DNA of 64,000 nucleotides from Martinezella lusitana (GTDB lineage Bacteria > Pseudomonadota > Alphaproteobacteria > Rhizobiales > Rhizobiaceae), in contig NZ_JACHBG010000024.1 of assembly GCF_014207095.1 (NCBI RefSeq), positions 1 through 64,000 of the forward strand, given 5' to 3'. The translations under genes were made by a program, and so were the position numbers. The notes below the pieces were generated by a model, which made no database searches, had not been told where the DNA came from, and saw only the letters and a program-made list of their open reading frames with translations. Positions 54,251-63,194 of this stretch are shown here, piece by piece (the first letter of the stretch is position 1; each line of letters begins with the position of its first letter).

Positions 54251-55168
54251 ATGCCCCAGGTTGCAATCGCCAGCTCCCCCTCTCCGCGGCCCCGGCTGAT
54301 CGGATACGCCCGGGTTTCGACTGACGATCAGCTCAACGATGCCCAGGTCGATGAGTTGCGCGCCGCCGGCTGCGATCGCATTCATCAGGAGCACGGATCC
54401 GGGTTATCCCGCACAAGACCGGTGCTCACCAAAGTGCTGAAGGATCTCACCTCTGGCGACGTGCTAGTCGTCGTTCGTCTCGATCGCTTGGCCCGATCAG
54501 TCAGCCATCTGCTTCACGTGATTGAAGACCTCGAAAAGCGCGGAGTTCATTTCCGCTCGCTGCGCGATCCGATCGATACGTCCACGCCGCAGGGAATGTT
54601 TTCCTTGCAGGTGCTCGGCGCCGTCGCCCAGCTTGAGCGCGCCCTGATCGCCGAACGAACCAAAGCTGGCATCAAGGCTGCGAAAGCCAGAGGGAAGCTT
54701 CCCGGAAATCCCGGTCTGCGCGAGCGCCGACCGGAGGCGATCAAGGCGGTGTCGAAAGCACGCGAGAAACTTTATCTCGACGAACTGATTTCGTCGGCAC
54801 AGACCTGGCTGCCGACCGTGAGGCAGCTCAGGCCACAGCATAGTTGGGACAACGTCGTGCGCGTCCTTAACCGTCGCGGTCATCACTGGACGGTCCAACG
54901 ATTACGCCGCGCGGTGCATCGGATGGTTCGTGAGAAGCTTGCAGAGCCAGAGCTGCTGGCCCGCTCACCGCGCCGCGCGCCCGAAGATCATTTGATGAAG
55001 TTGGTCGCCGCGATCACCATCGCCGACCCCAGTTTGTCGCTGCGCGACATTGCCGCGCAACTGGATCAGATGGGGGAACGGCCGGCGCGTGGTGGCAGGA
55101 GGTGGCAGCCCTCTTCCGTTAGGGCGCTGTTGGACGAGGCACATCGCTTCGGGTTAGTTCGTCCTTGA
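54251..55168 (+). CDS. Serine recombinase (resolvase/invertase family)
   Basis: A 305-residue site-specific recombinase. The catalytic domain has GYARVSTDDQLNDAQVDELR (nucleophile Ser in RVSTDDQ), DVLVVVRLDRLARSVSHLLH and QVLGAVAQLERALIAERTKA, as in Tn3 resolvases and Hin/Gin invertases. The C-terminal ~120 residues are longer than in standard resolvases (~190 total) and include DNA-binding-like segments (SLRDIAAQLDQMGERPARGG). The ATG at 54251 gives the standard N-terminus; no strong ribosome site. It may have served in dimer resolution or in integrating nearby islands. Confidence 0.82.
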   Translation: MPQVAIASSPSPRPRLIGYARVSTDDQLNDAQVDELRAAGCDRIHQEHGSGLSRTRPVLTKVLKDLTSGDVLVVVRLDRLARSVSHLLHVIEDLEKRGVHFRSLRDPIDTSTPQGMFSLQVLGAVAQLERALIAERTKAGIKAAKARGKLPGNPGLRERRPEAIKAVSKAREKLYLDELISSAQTWLPTVRQLRPQHSWDNVVRVLNRRGHHWTVQRLRRAVHRMVREKLAEPELLARSPRRAPEDHLMKLVAAITIADPSLSLRDIAAQLDQMGERPARGGRRWQPSSVRALLDEAHRFGLVRP

Positions 55169-55435
55169 CTAGCTGATTCATAAGGGAGCGCCCGCGCTTT
55201 TTGCCCCGCGAGCTTCCTTTCCCGGCGGAGATCTCCTTCCAATCCGTGCTTGCCACGACCTGTTCGGCCAACCCCGCCAAGGTGGATTTCCTCCTCCACC
55301 TGACGCCCGTCCGGTTCAATGGTGTAGCCGGTCATCATTGTTCCTTCTGCCAACGACCGAGGTGGTTTCTCGTCTCGAACCCGCATGATGGTATGCCGGC
55401 TCGTCACGATCTTTCTTCAGCGCGGCGACCTGCTG

Positions 55436-55906
55436 GGCTGCTTGTTCGGCCCTCAAAAGTCGCTCGCGCAAAACATCGGGCAACCGAGCCTGATCTCGCT
55501 TGCATATACGATCAAAAGGAGCCGCAAGGCTTATTACGGAGAGCTCGAAACAAATCAGCGTAAGCTCGATATAATCGAAAGGCTCATCTACTCTACTTCT
55601 TGCAAACCATTCTCGATGCGCAGCAGACGACTCTCACGCGCGTTGCGTTTTATATCCGCAAGGCAAAGTTCTATGAACGGTTCCGCGACCAGTTCAACAA
55701 TCGCCAAGGCGATCTCCCGCATGTTCCGCGAAGGGATTGAAGGCTTCAAAGGTGGCCTGAGCGCGGAAAATTACATCTCGATCACAGGGGCTTCCCGGGC
55801 AACGGCGACTCGAGACCTTCATGATATGGTGGAGAAGGGGGCAATGAACCGCAGCGGTGAACGCCGACATACGCGTTACACCTTAAACCTGCCGGAGCCA
55901 GAGTGA
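55436..55906 (+). pseudogene. Fic-family protein, C-terminal relic
   Basis: The plus strand reads LAQNIGQPSLISLAYTIKRS, RKAYYGELETNQRKLDI in one frame, then QTILDAQQTTLTRVAFYIRK and AKFYERFRDQFNNRQGD in another, then EGIEGFKGGLSAENYISITG, ASRATATRDLHDMVEKGA and RHTRYTLNLPEPE in the first. This is the order seen in the C-terminal half of DUF4172-type Fic proteins. At least two frameshifts (near 55590 and 55725) and loss of the Fic catalytic motif make it a pseudogene. Confidence 0.68.
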
Positions 55907-56046
55907 TAGAAACAACGGCTGGGGCACGGCCTTTCGTCCACTCTATCCAAAGAGCGCGACATCACTCGGCGGAAGCAGACTGGCTTGATTCTTGCTGTGG
56001 CTGGTCGTTAGTTTGCTGCCTAAACTGCGAAGACACGAGGATTGTT

Positions 56047-56250
56047 ATGCCAACTGGCAAGGTTAAGTTCTTCAACGCCGATAAAGGCTTTGGTTTCATC
56101 ACGCCGGAAAGCGGAGGAGGCGACGTTTTCGTGCATGTCACCGCCCTGCAATATGGCGATTATCTCAGAGAGGGACAGTCCGTTTCCTACGATCTCGGTC
56201 AGGATCGGAAGACCGGCAAGTTAAAGGCGGAAAACGTCAGACCGCTCTGA
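56047..56250 (+). CDS. CspA-type cold-shock protein
   Basis: A 67-residue single cold-shock domain with both RNA-binding motifs, KGFGFITP and DVFVHVTAL. Cold-shock proteins bind single-stranded RNA and DNA and act as RNA chaperones. Starts ATG 56047 with GAGGA upstream. Length is normal. It is convergent with repC, 648 bases away. Confidence 0.9.
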   Translation: MPTGKVKFFNADKGFGFITPESGGGDVFVHVTALQYGDYLREGQSVSYDLGQDRKTGKLKAENVRPL

Positions 56251-56898
56251 GGCCAATTGACCGGAGCGGCGGCAACGGGCTCAAAAGCGCCTCGGGGCCA
56301 CCTGCTCTTAAATTGCGAGATCTCGGCCTGTGCCAAAGGCGCAGCGCCCAACTTCTTGGCCCGGTCGAAGGGTGTCACATCCAGAAGCGGAACGTCTATG
56401 AGACTAGCATAGCCCTCAAACCCCATCTTGGTGCAATAGCAAGACTCATGATGTTATCGGCACGTACGGTCGCATTGATGAATTTCGAACACGAGTTCTT
56501 CGGCTGTTGTCCGAGTTGCGGTAAAAAGAGCTGTCGACGCTGGATATCTTTGGGTTCGCGCGTGCAAATGTAGGGATGTCGACAAAACGGTGGATCGCCG
56601 TACAGGCTTAACAACTGACAGCCGACAAGCAGCCGATCGTAACTTGCGATCAATAAACCACTCCGCGAACCCCGCGGCCGAAAGCAGCGTCTCCAGCGCC
56701 GTTGTTCCGCCGGCGCGGATGTCCGGATGATTTCGTTCAGAAGGCTACACAGCTCTTTGCATCCGAGGTTACGGCCCTTCGAATATGCTGTTTTCAGCGA
56801 CCCCACTTTAGATTGATAGCTTATCGGCGATACTCGGGAGACCACAAGCCAGGATCTCACCTTGCTGCGGTCTCCAAACAGCATCAGCTTTTTGCAGC
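56251..56898. other. Region downstream of repC, one doubtful ORF
   Basis: A minus-strand frame at 56396-56902 (168 codons) starts with an ATG overlapping the repC stop (ATGA), but the sequence is Arg/Ser/Cys-rich and unlike any repABC-associated protein I know, so I do not call it a gene. No other feature is seen. Confidence 0.35.
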
Positions 56899-58113
56899 TC
56901 ATGATGCTCTCCGGCCTGGCGAACCATTCGTTCGCATCAGCGCCATCAACATCGGCCCAAGTGAAAACTCTCCGCGTTCTGCCTTGCGGGTGAGGTCACG
57001 CAAATAACCGCCCGCATTGTTGATGTGCCCTGCCCTTTCGAGGATGCAGGCCATCACGGCCGCAGCATTCTCGGCACCGAGTGCCTCACAGGCATTCTGG
57101 TAGGCACTCGGACTGACGGCCAGCATCGATCGCACGACCACCGCGGCTGACATGAGATCGCGCCAACTCCCGACCGCCCCGCCCGGCCCGTAATTCGAAA
57201 TCTCAGGGCAGGCCTGCAAGACCATTCCCAGTGGAAAAGCCTTTATCGGCTCTCGCATTCGCCCAATGTCTGGGTTCGATTTCGCCCCCTGCTCTGTTTC
57301 AGAGCGAGGTTCAAATTCATTGCTGGATTCGGGTTTTGAATTCTGTATGTGACGTCCAATTTGGACATCATTGGTATCTGTTTTTTGAGAATCTTCCTGA
57401 AATTCCAGTTGGTTGATGATCTCTTCACGCAACATTCGCATTTCGTCGAGGACGGATTCAATATCTTTGAGGGTTGGGGAGCGGGGGATGCCTGCGAGCA
57501 GCTGCACGTAGTAGCCCTCCAGCTTTTCCCAATCGCCAGAAGCGCCCTCTTCTATCGCAGCCGTCAGCAGCTTACGAACGTCACGACGGCAGATCGTCAG
57601 TGCTTCCTTGGCGCTGCGGAAGTGCCGGCGCTCGGCTGCTATCTGCTGTGCGAGCTGCGCAAGCTCTTCGGCGCGAGCAAGCAGCGGCGCGAGGCTGAAG
57701 CCGAACGCATCTTCGATCTGGCCGCCATTGTCCTTTCGGGCGTATCGTTTGCCATTAGCACTGTCTTTGCGCTGGATCAGTCCAGCATCGACGAGTGCAG
57801 CAAGGTGGCGGCGCAATGTCGTGCCAGCAATACCATGCGCTCGAACGGAAAGCTGTTCATTTGATGGGAACACCACCAGGCCGCGCTCTTCCGAAAGCTC
57901 ATTGTCGGGATAGAAGGTCAAGAGCGCATCAAGAACGGCAAGGGCGCGGTCCTGAATGCCGAGCACTGCCCTCGCCTCCGAGGCATCGCGAAAGATCTTC
58001 CATTTGTCGGCCGTCTTACCTGGCCGCATCTCAGCCGTTTTCATTTGCCCTCTTACCTGGGCAAGCGATATCGGCCGCCGCCCGAAGGGCGTCGTCACAC
58101 TTCCAATCTGCAT
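56899..58113 (-). CDS. repC: RepC replication initiator
   Basis: A 404-residue initiator of repABC plasmids. It begins MQIGSVTTPFGRRPISLAQV, the characteristic RepC N-terminus, followed by KWKIFRDASEARAVLGIQDR, ALAVLDALLTFYPDNEL and a winged-helix region (VFPSNEQLSVRAHGIAGTTL). The C-terminal domain carries RTNGSPGRR at its end. I chose ATG 58113; a 31-codon upstream extension would run into the incompatibility RNA. The replication origin of these plasmids lies within repC. Expression is limited by the antisense RNA in the repB-repC gap. Confidence 0.93.
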   Translation of the reverse strand: MQIGSVTTPFGRRPISLAQVRGQMKTAEMRPGKTADKWKIFRDASEARAVLGIQDRALAVLDALLTFYPDNELSEERGLVVFPSNEQLSVRAHGIAGTTLRRHLAALVDAGLIQRKDSANGKRYARKDNGGQIEDAFGFSLAPLLARAEELAQLAQQIAAERRHFRSAKEALTICRRDVRKLLTAAIEEGASGDWEKLEGYYVQLLAGIPRSPTLKDIESVLDEMRMLREEIINQLEFQEDSQKTDTNDVQIGRHIQNSKPESSNEFEPRSETEQGAKSNPDIGRMREPIKAFPLGMVLQACPEISNYGPGGAVGSWRDLMSAAVVVRSMLAVSPSAYQNACEALGAENAAAVMACILERAGHINNAGGYLRDLTRKAERGEFSLGPMLMALMRTNGSPGRRAS

Positions 58114-58209
58114 TTTTTCTCTCACCTTAATTGAGGCAAAAGAGATCCGCCCGCCAAATCGACGGTTACGACTCTTGACAGGGATTCGTGGAAATGCGAT
58201 TCTCAATCT

Positions 58210-58266
58210 TGCTTAGGGAATACGAGAAGGGCTTCCACGACTTGGTCGTTTGGGGGCCTTTTTCTT
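58210..58266 (+). ncRNA. Counter-transcribed incompatibility RNA (ctRNA) of repABC
   Basis: In the 161-base repB-repC gap, on the strand opposite to repABC, TTGACA (58175-58180) with a 17-base spacer to GATTCT (58198-58203) can act as a promoter. A GC-rich hairpin around ACGAC-TTG-GTCGT (58229-58258) followed by TTTTTCTTTT can terminate transcription. The product would be about 55 nt. repABC plasmids encode such an RNA at this position, and it blocks repC translation. Promoter and ends are inferred. Confidence 0.7.
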
Positions 58267-58274
58267 TTGCGGCT

Positions 58275-59249
58275 TCAGTCTCCTTTGCTTCCCTCCTTCA
58301 GGAATTGCTCGTAGAGCGCATCCAAATTGCGGGAAAGATATTCTCCGAAACGGCCAGCATTCTTCGCCTTCATCGAGAGCGAGAAAGCTTTGCCCGTATT
58401 CTTGATTTCGGCCTGCACTGCCTTGTCCCGGGGCTGCCACTTCGCCTTTTGAGTCGAAACCTCCGCCTTCCTCACGGGCCGCGCTGTTCTGTTGAGCGCC
58501 TTGTACAGAGATGAAAAGCGTTCATCGGACGGCAATGCGTCGAAGCCGTCCGTGCTCAAAACTTCTGACACTTTGCCGCTATTGGCGAATTTTCCGACTA
58601 GAAGTGAAAGCTCTATCCAGCGCTCTCGGCCCACACCGGGAGCCGACCCGATTTTTTCTATGACGTTAGCCGAGATGCGCTCTGCCACCGTCATCATCTT
58701 CGAGACCGAAGCCGCATTCGCGGACAATGCCAAGGAAATCACCTCTCGGCCGTAACCAAGATCATCCAGGCGCTTGGCAAATAACGCCCTTTCGATAAAA
58801 GAGAGATTCGCGCGCGCGGAATTTTCCTGCCCTTGAGCAATGACATGGGAACGGTCGTCGATTGCCTTGACAATAGCCCGGACTTTTCTGCCGAGGTCCC
58901 TTGCTGCCCTTACCCGTCTGTGGCCGAAGACAACCTGATAAAGACCATCGACCTTTGTATGGGGCCGCACGAGAATAGGCGTATCCTGCCCACGTACCCT
59001 AATTGCCTCTAGCAGATCTTGATACTCGCCGTCGTCGTCTGATATCCGATCCTTTACGAAGGAGCCTTCAATTTGTGCCGGATCAAGTTCGATAATTGCC
59101 TCGCCTTCGAGATATTTGTCAGCCTGCTTTGCCAGCTCGTCCAGCGAACGCACGAGAGATTTGCCTGCGCCTCGCATTGGATATGCAGGTGCCGTGCCGC
59201 TATCTTCATGCAGGTCAGCAAGTCCCTCGAGCAGATTTTTCCGTGCCAT
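58275..59249 (-). CDS. repB: RepB partition protein (ParB-like)
   Basis: A 324-residue centromere-binding protein. The ParB nuclease-like N-terminal region shows GQDTPILVRPHTKVDGLYQV and VFGHRRVRAARDLGRKVRAI (the GHRR nucleotide-binding box), followed by a helix-turn-helix region (LALSANAASVSKMMTVAERI). It begins MARKNLLEGL as in other RepB proteins. It should bind parS and RepA for plasmid segregation. It lies 59 bases after repA; the conserved incompatibility RNA separates it from repC. Confidence 0.93.
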   Translation of the reverse strand: MARKNLLEGLADLHEDSGTAPAYPMRGAGKSLVRSLDELAKQADKYLEGEAIIELDPAQIEGSFVKDRISDDDGEYQDLLEAIRVRGQDTPILVRPHTKVDGLYQVVFGHRRVRAARDLGRKVRAIVKAIDDRSHVIAQGQENSARANLSFIERALFAKRLDDLGYGREVISLALSANAASVSKMMTVAERISANVIEKIGSAPGVGRERWIELSLLVGKFANSGKVSEVLSTDGFDALPSDERFSSLYKALNRTARPVRKAEVSTQKAKWQPRDKAVQAEIKNTGKAFSLSMKAKNAGRFGEYLSRNLDALYEQFLKEGSKGD

Positions 59250-59304
59250 CTCATTTGCTCCGAGCAGCCGTTAGCTGCTTGTTTTTCCGCATAAAACGTT
59301 CGTT

Positions 59305-59320
59305 TTTGTCAGCTGACAAA
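59305..59320. promoter_or_regulatory. parS-like palindrome
   Basis: TTTGTCAGCTGACAAA is a perfect 16-bp palindrome overlapping the repA stop, at the repA-repB junction. Its size, symmetry and place fit a RepB-binding centromere site (parS). I found no other complete copy in the window. Confidence 0.65.
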
Positions 59321-60529
59321 TCGACGTCCCCATGACTCGTGAACGAGGCCGGCAATTTCAGCATTCACTGCATCCAACGATTCCATCGCACGGTCATACG
59401 TGCCTCTATTCATGGATGCCCGATCGACTTCGTACAGAGTTTGCTTGGTAATTCCGGCATCTGAAACCGCCGTCGACTTCACCATCTGGTTCTTTAGTAT
59501 GAACTCGTTGAACATCGTGGACATAAAGCCGACCATCTGGGCTTGCGGAACATCGGTCGGCTCGTAGCGCGTAATCAAGTATCTGTACCAGGAGAGGTTC
59601 ACTTCCGCACCAGCGGCACGGATCGGCTTTAGGATTCCACCAAGCATCAGAAGGAACTGACCCATCGACATCACGTCGAGCATCTGCGGATGGATTGTTA
59701 TCAGAACACTTGTAGCTGCGGTCAGTGCGGTCAGCGTCAAATATCCGAGCTGCGGTGGACAGTCGACGACGACGACATCATAACGATCGTCGACCTCAGC
59801 CAAAGCCCGCGATATGCGGGTGAAAAACGTTTTGCCTTCATTAGAAGACTTATCAGACATCGCAAGCGGCGTGTCATATTCATACTCCTGCAAATCGAGG
59901 TTTGCAGGGACAATGTCCAATCCAGGAAAATTAGTGGTCTGGATGATCTCCGAGATCGGCTTTCTCGCACCATCATAGCGAATGGCATCATAGATGGACG
60001 CGATCTGATCGAGCTCCGGTTGGAAGCCGTGCAGAGACGAAAGGGATGCTTGAGGGTCGAGGTCTACGGCAAGGACGCGATGCCCCGTCAATGCCAGGTA
60101 CTGCGCTAAATGCGCGGCGGTCGTGGTTTTCCCCGAGCCCCCTTTGAAGTTGACTACAGCAAGCACCTGCAGCTTTTCACCGCCGCGCCGGTGGGGAACA
60201 TACATGCGGTTGTCGGATCGACCGTGCGTATCCAGATATTGACGCAGTTCCAACATCTGTTCGGCGGTGTAGGAGCGACGACCGGAGGACGATGTTTGAG
60301 GGGAGGGGCCCTTTCCGTCCAGATGCAGCTTTTTCAATGTGCTCTGCGATACGCCGACATAGGTCGCGACCTCCGCCAGCGAGAAGCTTCGCAATGTCTT
60401 TTTCGCGTTGGGCGGGAATCGTTGTACGCTAAGTAGGTGCAGCTTTTTCGAGATCAAATCACCCTGTTCTAGGATTTGATCTTCAAAGTGCATCGGCATC
60501 TTAAGCGAAGCCATCGAATTAGCGTTCAT
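59309..60529 (-). CDS. repA: RepA partition ATPase (ParA-like)
   Basis: A 406-residue ParA-type ATPase. The N-terminal ~110 residues hold a helix-turn-helix (FSLAEVATYVGVSQSTLKKL), used for autorepression. The ATPase core has the deviant Walker A VVNFKGGSGKTTTAAHLAQY, then VLAVDLDPQASLSSLHG and VVVDCPPQLGYLTLTAL. The ATG at 60529 gives the usual RepA length; an ATG at 60574 is possible. First gene of repABC; an inverted repeat just upstream is a candidate operator. Confidence 0.93.
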   Translation of the reverse strand: MNANSMASLKMPMHFEDQILEQGDLISKKLHLLSVQRFPPNAKKTLRSFSLAEVATYVGVSQSTLKKLHLDGKGPSPQTSSSGRRSYTAEQMLELRQYLDTHGRSDNRMYVPHRRGGEKLQVLAVVNFKGGSGKTTTAAHLAQYLALTGHRVLAVDLDPQASLSSLHGFQPELDQIASIYDAIRYDGARKPISEIIQTTNFPGLDIVPANLDLQEYEYDTPLAMSDKSSNEGKTFFTRISRALAEVDDRYDVVVVDCPPQLGYLTLTALTAATSVLITIHPQMLDVMSMGQFLLMLGGILKPIRAAGAEVNLSWYRYLITRYEPTDVPQAQMVGFMSTMFNEFILKNQMVKSTAVSDAGITKQTLYEVDRASMNRGTYDRAMESLDAVNAEIAGLVHESWGRRFVS

Positions 60530-60546
60530 TGTCAGAAATCTTTCAG

Positions 60547-60585
60547 ATAACGGTTTTCGGCCCGATATTGCCACTGAACCGTTAT
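60547..60585. promoter_or_regulatory. Inverted repeat upstream of repA
   Basis: ATAACGGTT (60547-60555) and AACCGTTAT (60577-60585) form a perfect 9-bp inverted repeat, 21 bases apart, just upstream of the repA start. RepA proteins repress their own operon from such sites, so this is a likely operator. Confidence 0.55.
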
Positions 60586-60830
60586 TATGTCCGATTCTCG
60601 CGGGCCGGCAAGGAAAATGCGGCTAATAAACTGTTAATAGCCGGGACGCCCCTTGACCTATGGTTAACGCCGCCATCTGTATTTCCCTTGCAAATCCAAT
60701 CTGTTACCGCTCCGAGTCACAACGTTCGTTGCATATTTGTTCACTGGTGATTCCTACAACTAAGGGAATAACACGCGAGATCAGATCAGCGCGTTGTCGC
60801 CCAAAACCGCGCGCGACTCACCAAAATACC

Positions 60831-60846
60831 TTGTAGGATTCTACAA
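60831..60846. promoter_or_regulatory. Candidate lux-type box upstream of traI
   Basis: TTGTAG-GATT-CTACAA is an interrupted palindrome 62 bases before the traI start. A CTACAA half-site recurs at 60754-60759. Position and symmetry suit a LuxR/TraR-family binding site controlling traI-trb; it differs from the classical Agrobacterium tra box. Confidence 0.5.
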
Positions 60847-60907
60847 CTGCCCAGCCATTCTAATCCGTGCTGATCTTTGTCGATAAATTTAAGCGACGGA
60901 GATCAGT

Positions 60908-61546
60908 ATGAAGGTTGTTGCGATATCGACCAGACATGGGCTTCCTGCACAGCACCTTCTCGAAGCACATCATCGACTTCGAGCTCAAGTGTTTTCAAAT
61001 CGGTTGGGTTGGGAGGTCGGTGTTCTTGACGGCCGGGAAGCGGACGTCTTCGACGCTCTCCAGCCGACTTACATACTCGCCGTATCGGACAGCGCTCGTG
61101 TGGCAGGATGCGCTAGACTCCTGCCGGCCATGGGTCCGACGATGGTGACCCATGTCTTTTCGTCACTGCTAACGCATGGACACCTAAACGCCCATCCAAG
61201 TATGATCGAAAGCTCCCGTTTTTGCGTGGACACAACCTTGGTCGATCTTCGCGGAGGAGGCCTCGTCCACGAGGCCACTTTGACCATGTTCGCAGGCATC
61301 ATCGAATGGTGCATCGCAAATGGGTACACGGAGCTCGTCACGGTGACCGATCTTCGATTCGAGCGGATCCTTGCACGCGTTGGGTGGCACCTATCGCGAT
61401 TGGGCGAACCAAAGAACATTGGCAAGACAATTGCCGTCGCGGGCACCTTACCGGTGAACGCCGAGACATTCCTGAGGCTTCGTCCATCCAGTTACCGTTC
61501 TGAATTCATCTCCCCAGATGGGCAGCGGAAAAGGAGAAATCCATGA
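60908..61546 (+). CDS. traI: TraI, LuxI-type acyl-homoserine lactone synthase
   Basis: A 212-residue autoinducer synthase. Conserved LuxI residues are visible: Arg and Trp in HRLRAQVFSNRLGWEV, Glu/Asp in GREADVFDALQP, Arg in VAGCARLLPAMGP, Glu-Arg in PSMIESSRFCVD. It makes an N-acyl-homoserine lactone from SAM and acyl-ACP; in Ti and symbiotic plasmids this signal controls conjugation. GGAG precedes the ATG. It overlaps trbB by four bases, the standard head of a trb operon. The matching receptor gene traR is not in the window. Confidence 0.93.
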   Translation: MKVVAISTRHGLPAQHLLEAHHRLRAQVFSNRLGWEVGVLDGREADVFDALQPTYILAVSDSARVAGCARLLPAMGPTMVTHVFSSLLTHGHLNAHPSMIESSRFCVDTTLVDLRGGGLVHEATLTMFAGIIEWCIANGYTELVTVTDLRFERILARVGWHLSRLGEPKNIGKTIAVAGTLPVNAETFLRLRPSSYRSEFISPDGQRKRRNP

Positions 61547-62520
61547 ACCAGCTCCGCTCTCACCACCGGCTTGTCTGCAAACTTCAAGACGCGCTCGGCC
61601 ATAAGCTGTGCGCCGCATTGGAAGACGTGGATGTGATCGAAATAATGCTCAATCCGGACGGAAAGCTCTTTATTGAGCGCCTCGCTCACGGCGTTGCGGC
61701 GGCCGGCGAAATGTCCCCCGTCGCCGCGGAAACGGTGATCGGAATTGTGGCGCATTTCCTTCAGTCCCAGGTAGACACGAAGCAACCGATCATCTCCGGC
61801 GAGCTCCCGATAGGTGGGCACCGCTTCGAAGGCCTTTTACCACCAGCGGTCGCCAAGCCAGCCTTTACGATCCGCCGCCGTGCCCCACGCCTAATTCCGC
61901 TGGAAGAATATGTGCGGTCAGGCGCGCTGACGGGATGCCACGCCTTAATGATCCGAAAGGCGATTTCCAAAAGGCGAAACATCATCGTATCCGGGGGCGC
62001 CGGTTCTGGCAAAACGACGCTTGCGAACGCGTTGATCGATGAGATCGTCAAATTCGCCCCCGAAGACCGTTTGGTGATCCTCGAAGATACCGCCGAAATT
62101 CATTGTTCGGCCGAGAACGCCGTTCTTCTGCATACCAGCGATACCGTTGATATGTCACGATTGCTGAAGAGCACGATGCGACTGCGCCCCGACAGGATTG
62201 TCGTCGGCGAAGTCCGCGACGGTGCCGCGTTGACTCTGCTGAAGGCGTGGAACACCGGTCATCCCGGAGGCGTTGCGACAATTCACTCGAACACCGCCAT
62301 GTCGGCCCTCCGCCGCTTTGAACAATTGACCGCAGAAGCAAGCCAGCAGCCGATGCACGAGGTTATCGGTGAGGCAGTCGACCTCATCATCTCCATTGAA
62401 CGGACACCGCGCGGGCGACGGGTTCGAGACGTCATCCACATCGAACGGTTCGCGGAGGGCCAATACCAGATCGGTTCAGACCAACTCGATGAGGAAGAGG
62501 AGGCCCGTCATGTCGCGTAA
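61543..62520 (+). CDS. trbB: TrbB conjugal-transfer ATPase (VirB11-like)
   Basis: A 325-residue hexameric secretion ATPase. Walker A is IIVSGGAGSGKTTLANALID, the Asp box is VILEDTAEIH, Walker B-like LRPDRIVVGEVRDGAALTLL and the His box GHPGGVATIHSNT. It powers assembly of the mating pore at the inner membrane. Its ATG overlaps the traI stop by four bases, and trbC overlaps its end by 11. Confidence 0.94.
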   Translation: MNQLRSHHRLVCKLQDALGHKLCAALEDVDVIEIMLNPDGKLFIERLAHGVAAAGEMSPVAAETVIGIVAHFLQSQVDTKQPIISGELPIGGHRFEGLLPPAVAKPAFTIRRRAPRLIPLEEYVRSGALTGCHALMIRKAISKRRNIIVSGGAGSGKTTLANALIDEIVKFAPEDRLVILEDTAEIHCSAENAVLLHTSDTVDMSRLLKSTMRLRPDRIVVGEVRDGAALTLLKAWNTGHPGGVATIHSNTAMSALRRFEQLTAEASQQPMHEVIGEAVDLIISIERTPRGRRVRDVIHIERFAEGQYQIGSDQLDEEEEARHVA

Positions 62521-62893
62521 GCCTTCGCTCGCCAAGGTCACATTCTCTGTCCTAACGACAGTTCTCGCTTCGCTTGATCCGGCACTCGCCAGTTCGGGCG
62601 GTGGCGGACTGCCCTGGGAAGGACCACTGCAGCAGATTCAAGAGTCGATCACCGGACCTGTCGCAGGATACATCGCACTTGCGGCTGTCGCCATAGCCGG
62701 CGGCATGCTCATATTTGGTGGGGAGTTGAACGACTTCGCGCGGCGACTTGTATACGTGGTTCTCGTCGCCGGCATTCTGCTCGGTGCCACGACCATTGTG
62801 GGCCTGTTCGGCGCGACTGGAGCTTCAATTGGCCTGACGAGGGAGCTGGTCGCCTCGGACGGCTTCCAAGGCGCAGGAGTGACAAATGGCTGA
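62510..62893 (+). CDS. trbC: TrbC conjugative pilin (VirB2-like)
   Basis: A 127-residue propilin. A signal segment (VTFSVLTTVLASLDPALASS) is followed by two hydrophobic helices (AGYIALAAVAIAGGMLIFGG, VYVVLVAGILLGATTIVGLF). Related pilins are processed and cyclised. GAGGAAGAGGAGG lies before the ATG at 62510. Confidence 0.9.
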   Translation: MSRKPSLAKVTFSVLTTVLASLDPALASSGGGGLPWEGPLQQIQESITGPVAGYIALAAVAIAGGMLIFGGELNDFARRLVYVVLVAGILLGATTIVGLFGATGASIGLTRELVASDGFQGAGVTNG

Positions 62894-63185
62894 GTCCGCG
62901 TCCGGTCTGCAGCGGAACCGCATCCACCGCGCGCTGTCGCGCCCGAACCTTCTGGTGGGCGCGGACCGGGAACTGGTGCTGATCACCGGCTTGGCCGCAG
63001 TCATCCTCATCTTCGTCGTTCTTACGATCTATTCGGCGCTCTTCGGCGTTGGCGTCTGGATTGTCATCGTCGGGCTCTTGAGAATGATGGCAAAGGCCGA
63101 TCCGCTCATGCGACAGGTCTATGTCCGCCATATCTCGTACAAGCATTACTACAAGGCGACCTCCTCGCCGTGGCGCCGGTATTGA
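62886..63185 (+). CDS. trbD: TrbD conjugal transfer protein (VirB3-like)
   Basis: A 99-residue inner-membrane protein with two hydrophobic stretches (LVLITGLAAVILIFVVLTIY, GVGVWIVIVGLLRMMAKADP) and the family end YVRHISYKHYYKATSSPWRR. It overlaps trbC by 8 bases and is 9 bases ahead of trbE, its usual partner. Confidence 0.9.
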   Translation: MAESASGLQRNRIHRALSRPNLLVGADRELVLITGLAAVILIFVVLTIYSALFGVGVWIVIVGLLRMMAKADPLMRQVYVRHISYKHYYKATSSPWRRY

Positions 63186-63194
63186 GAGGAACGC

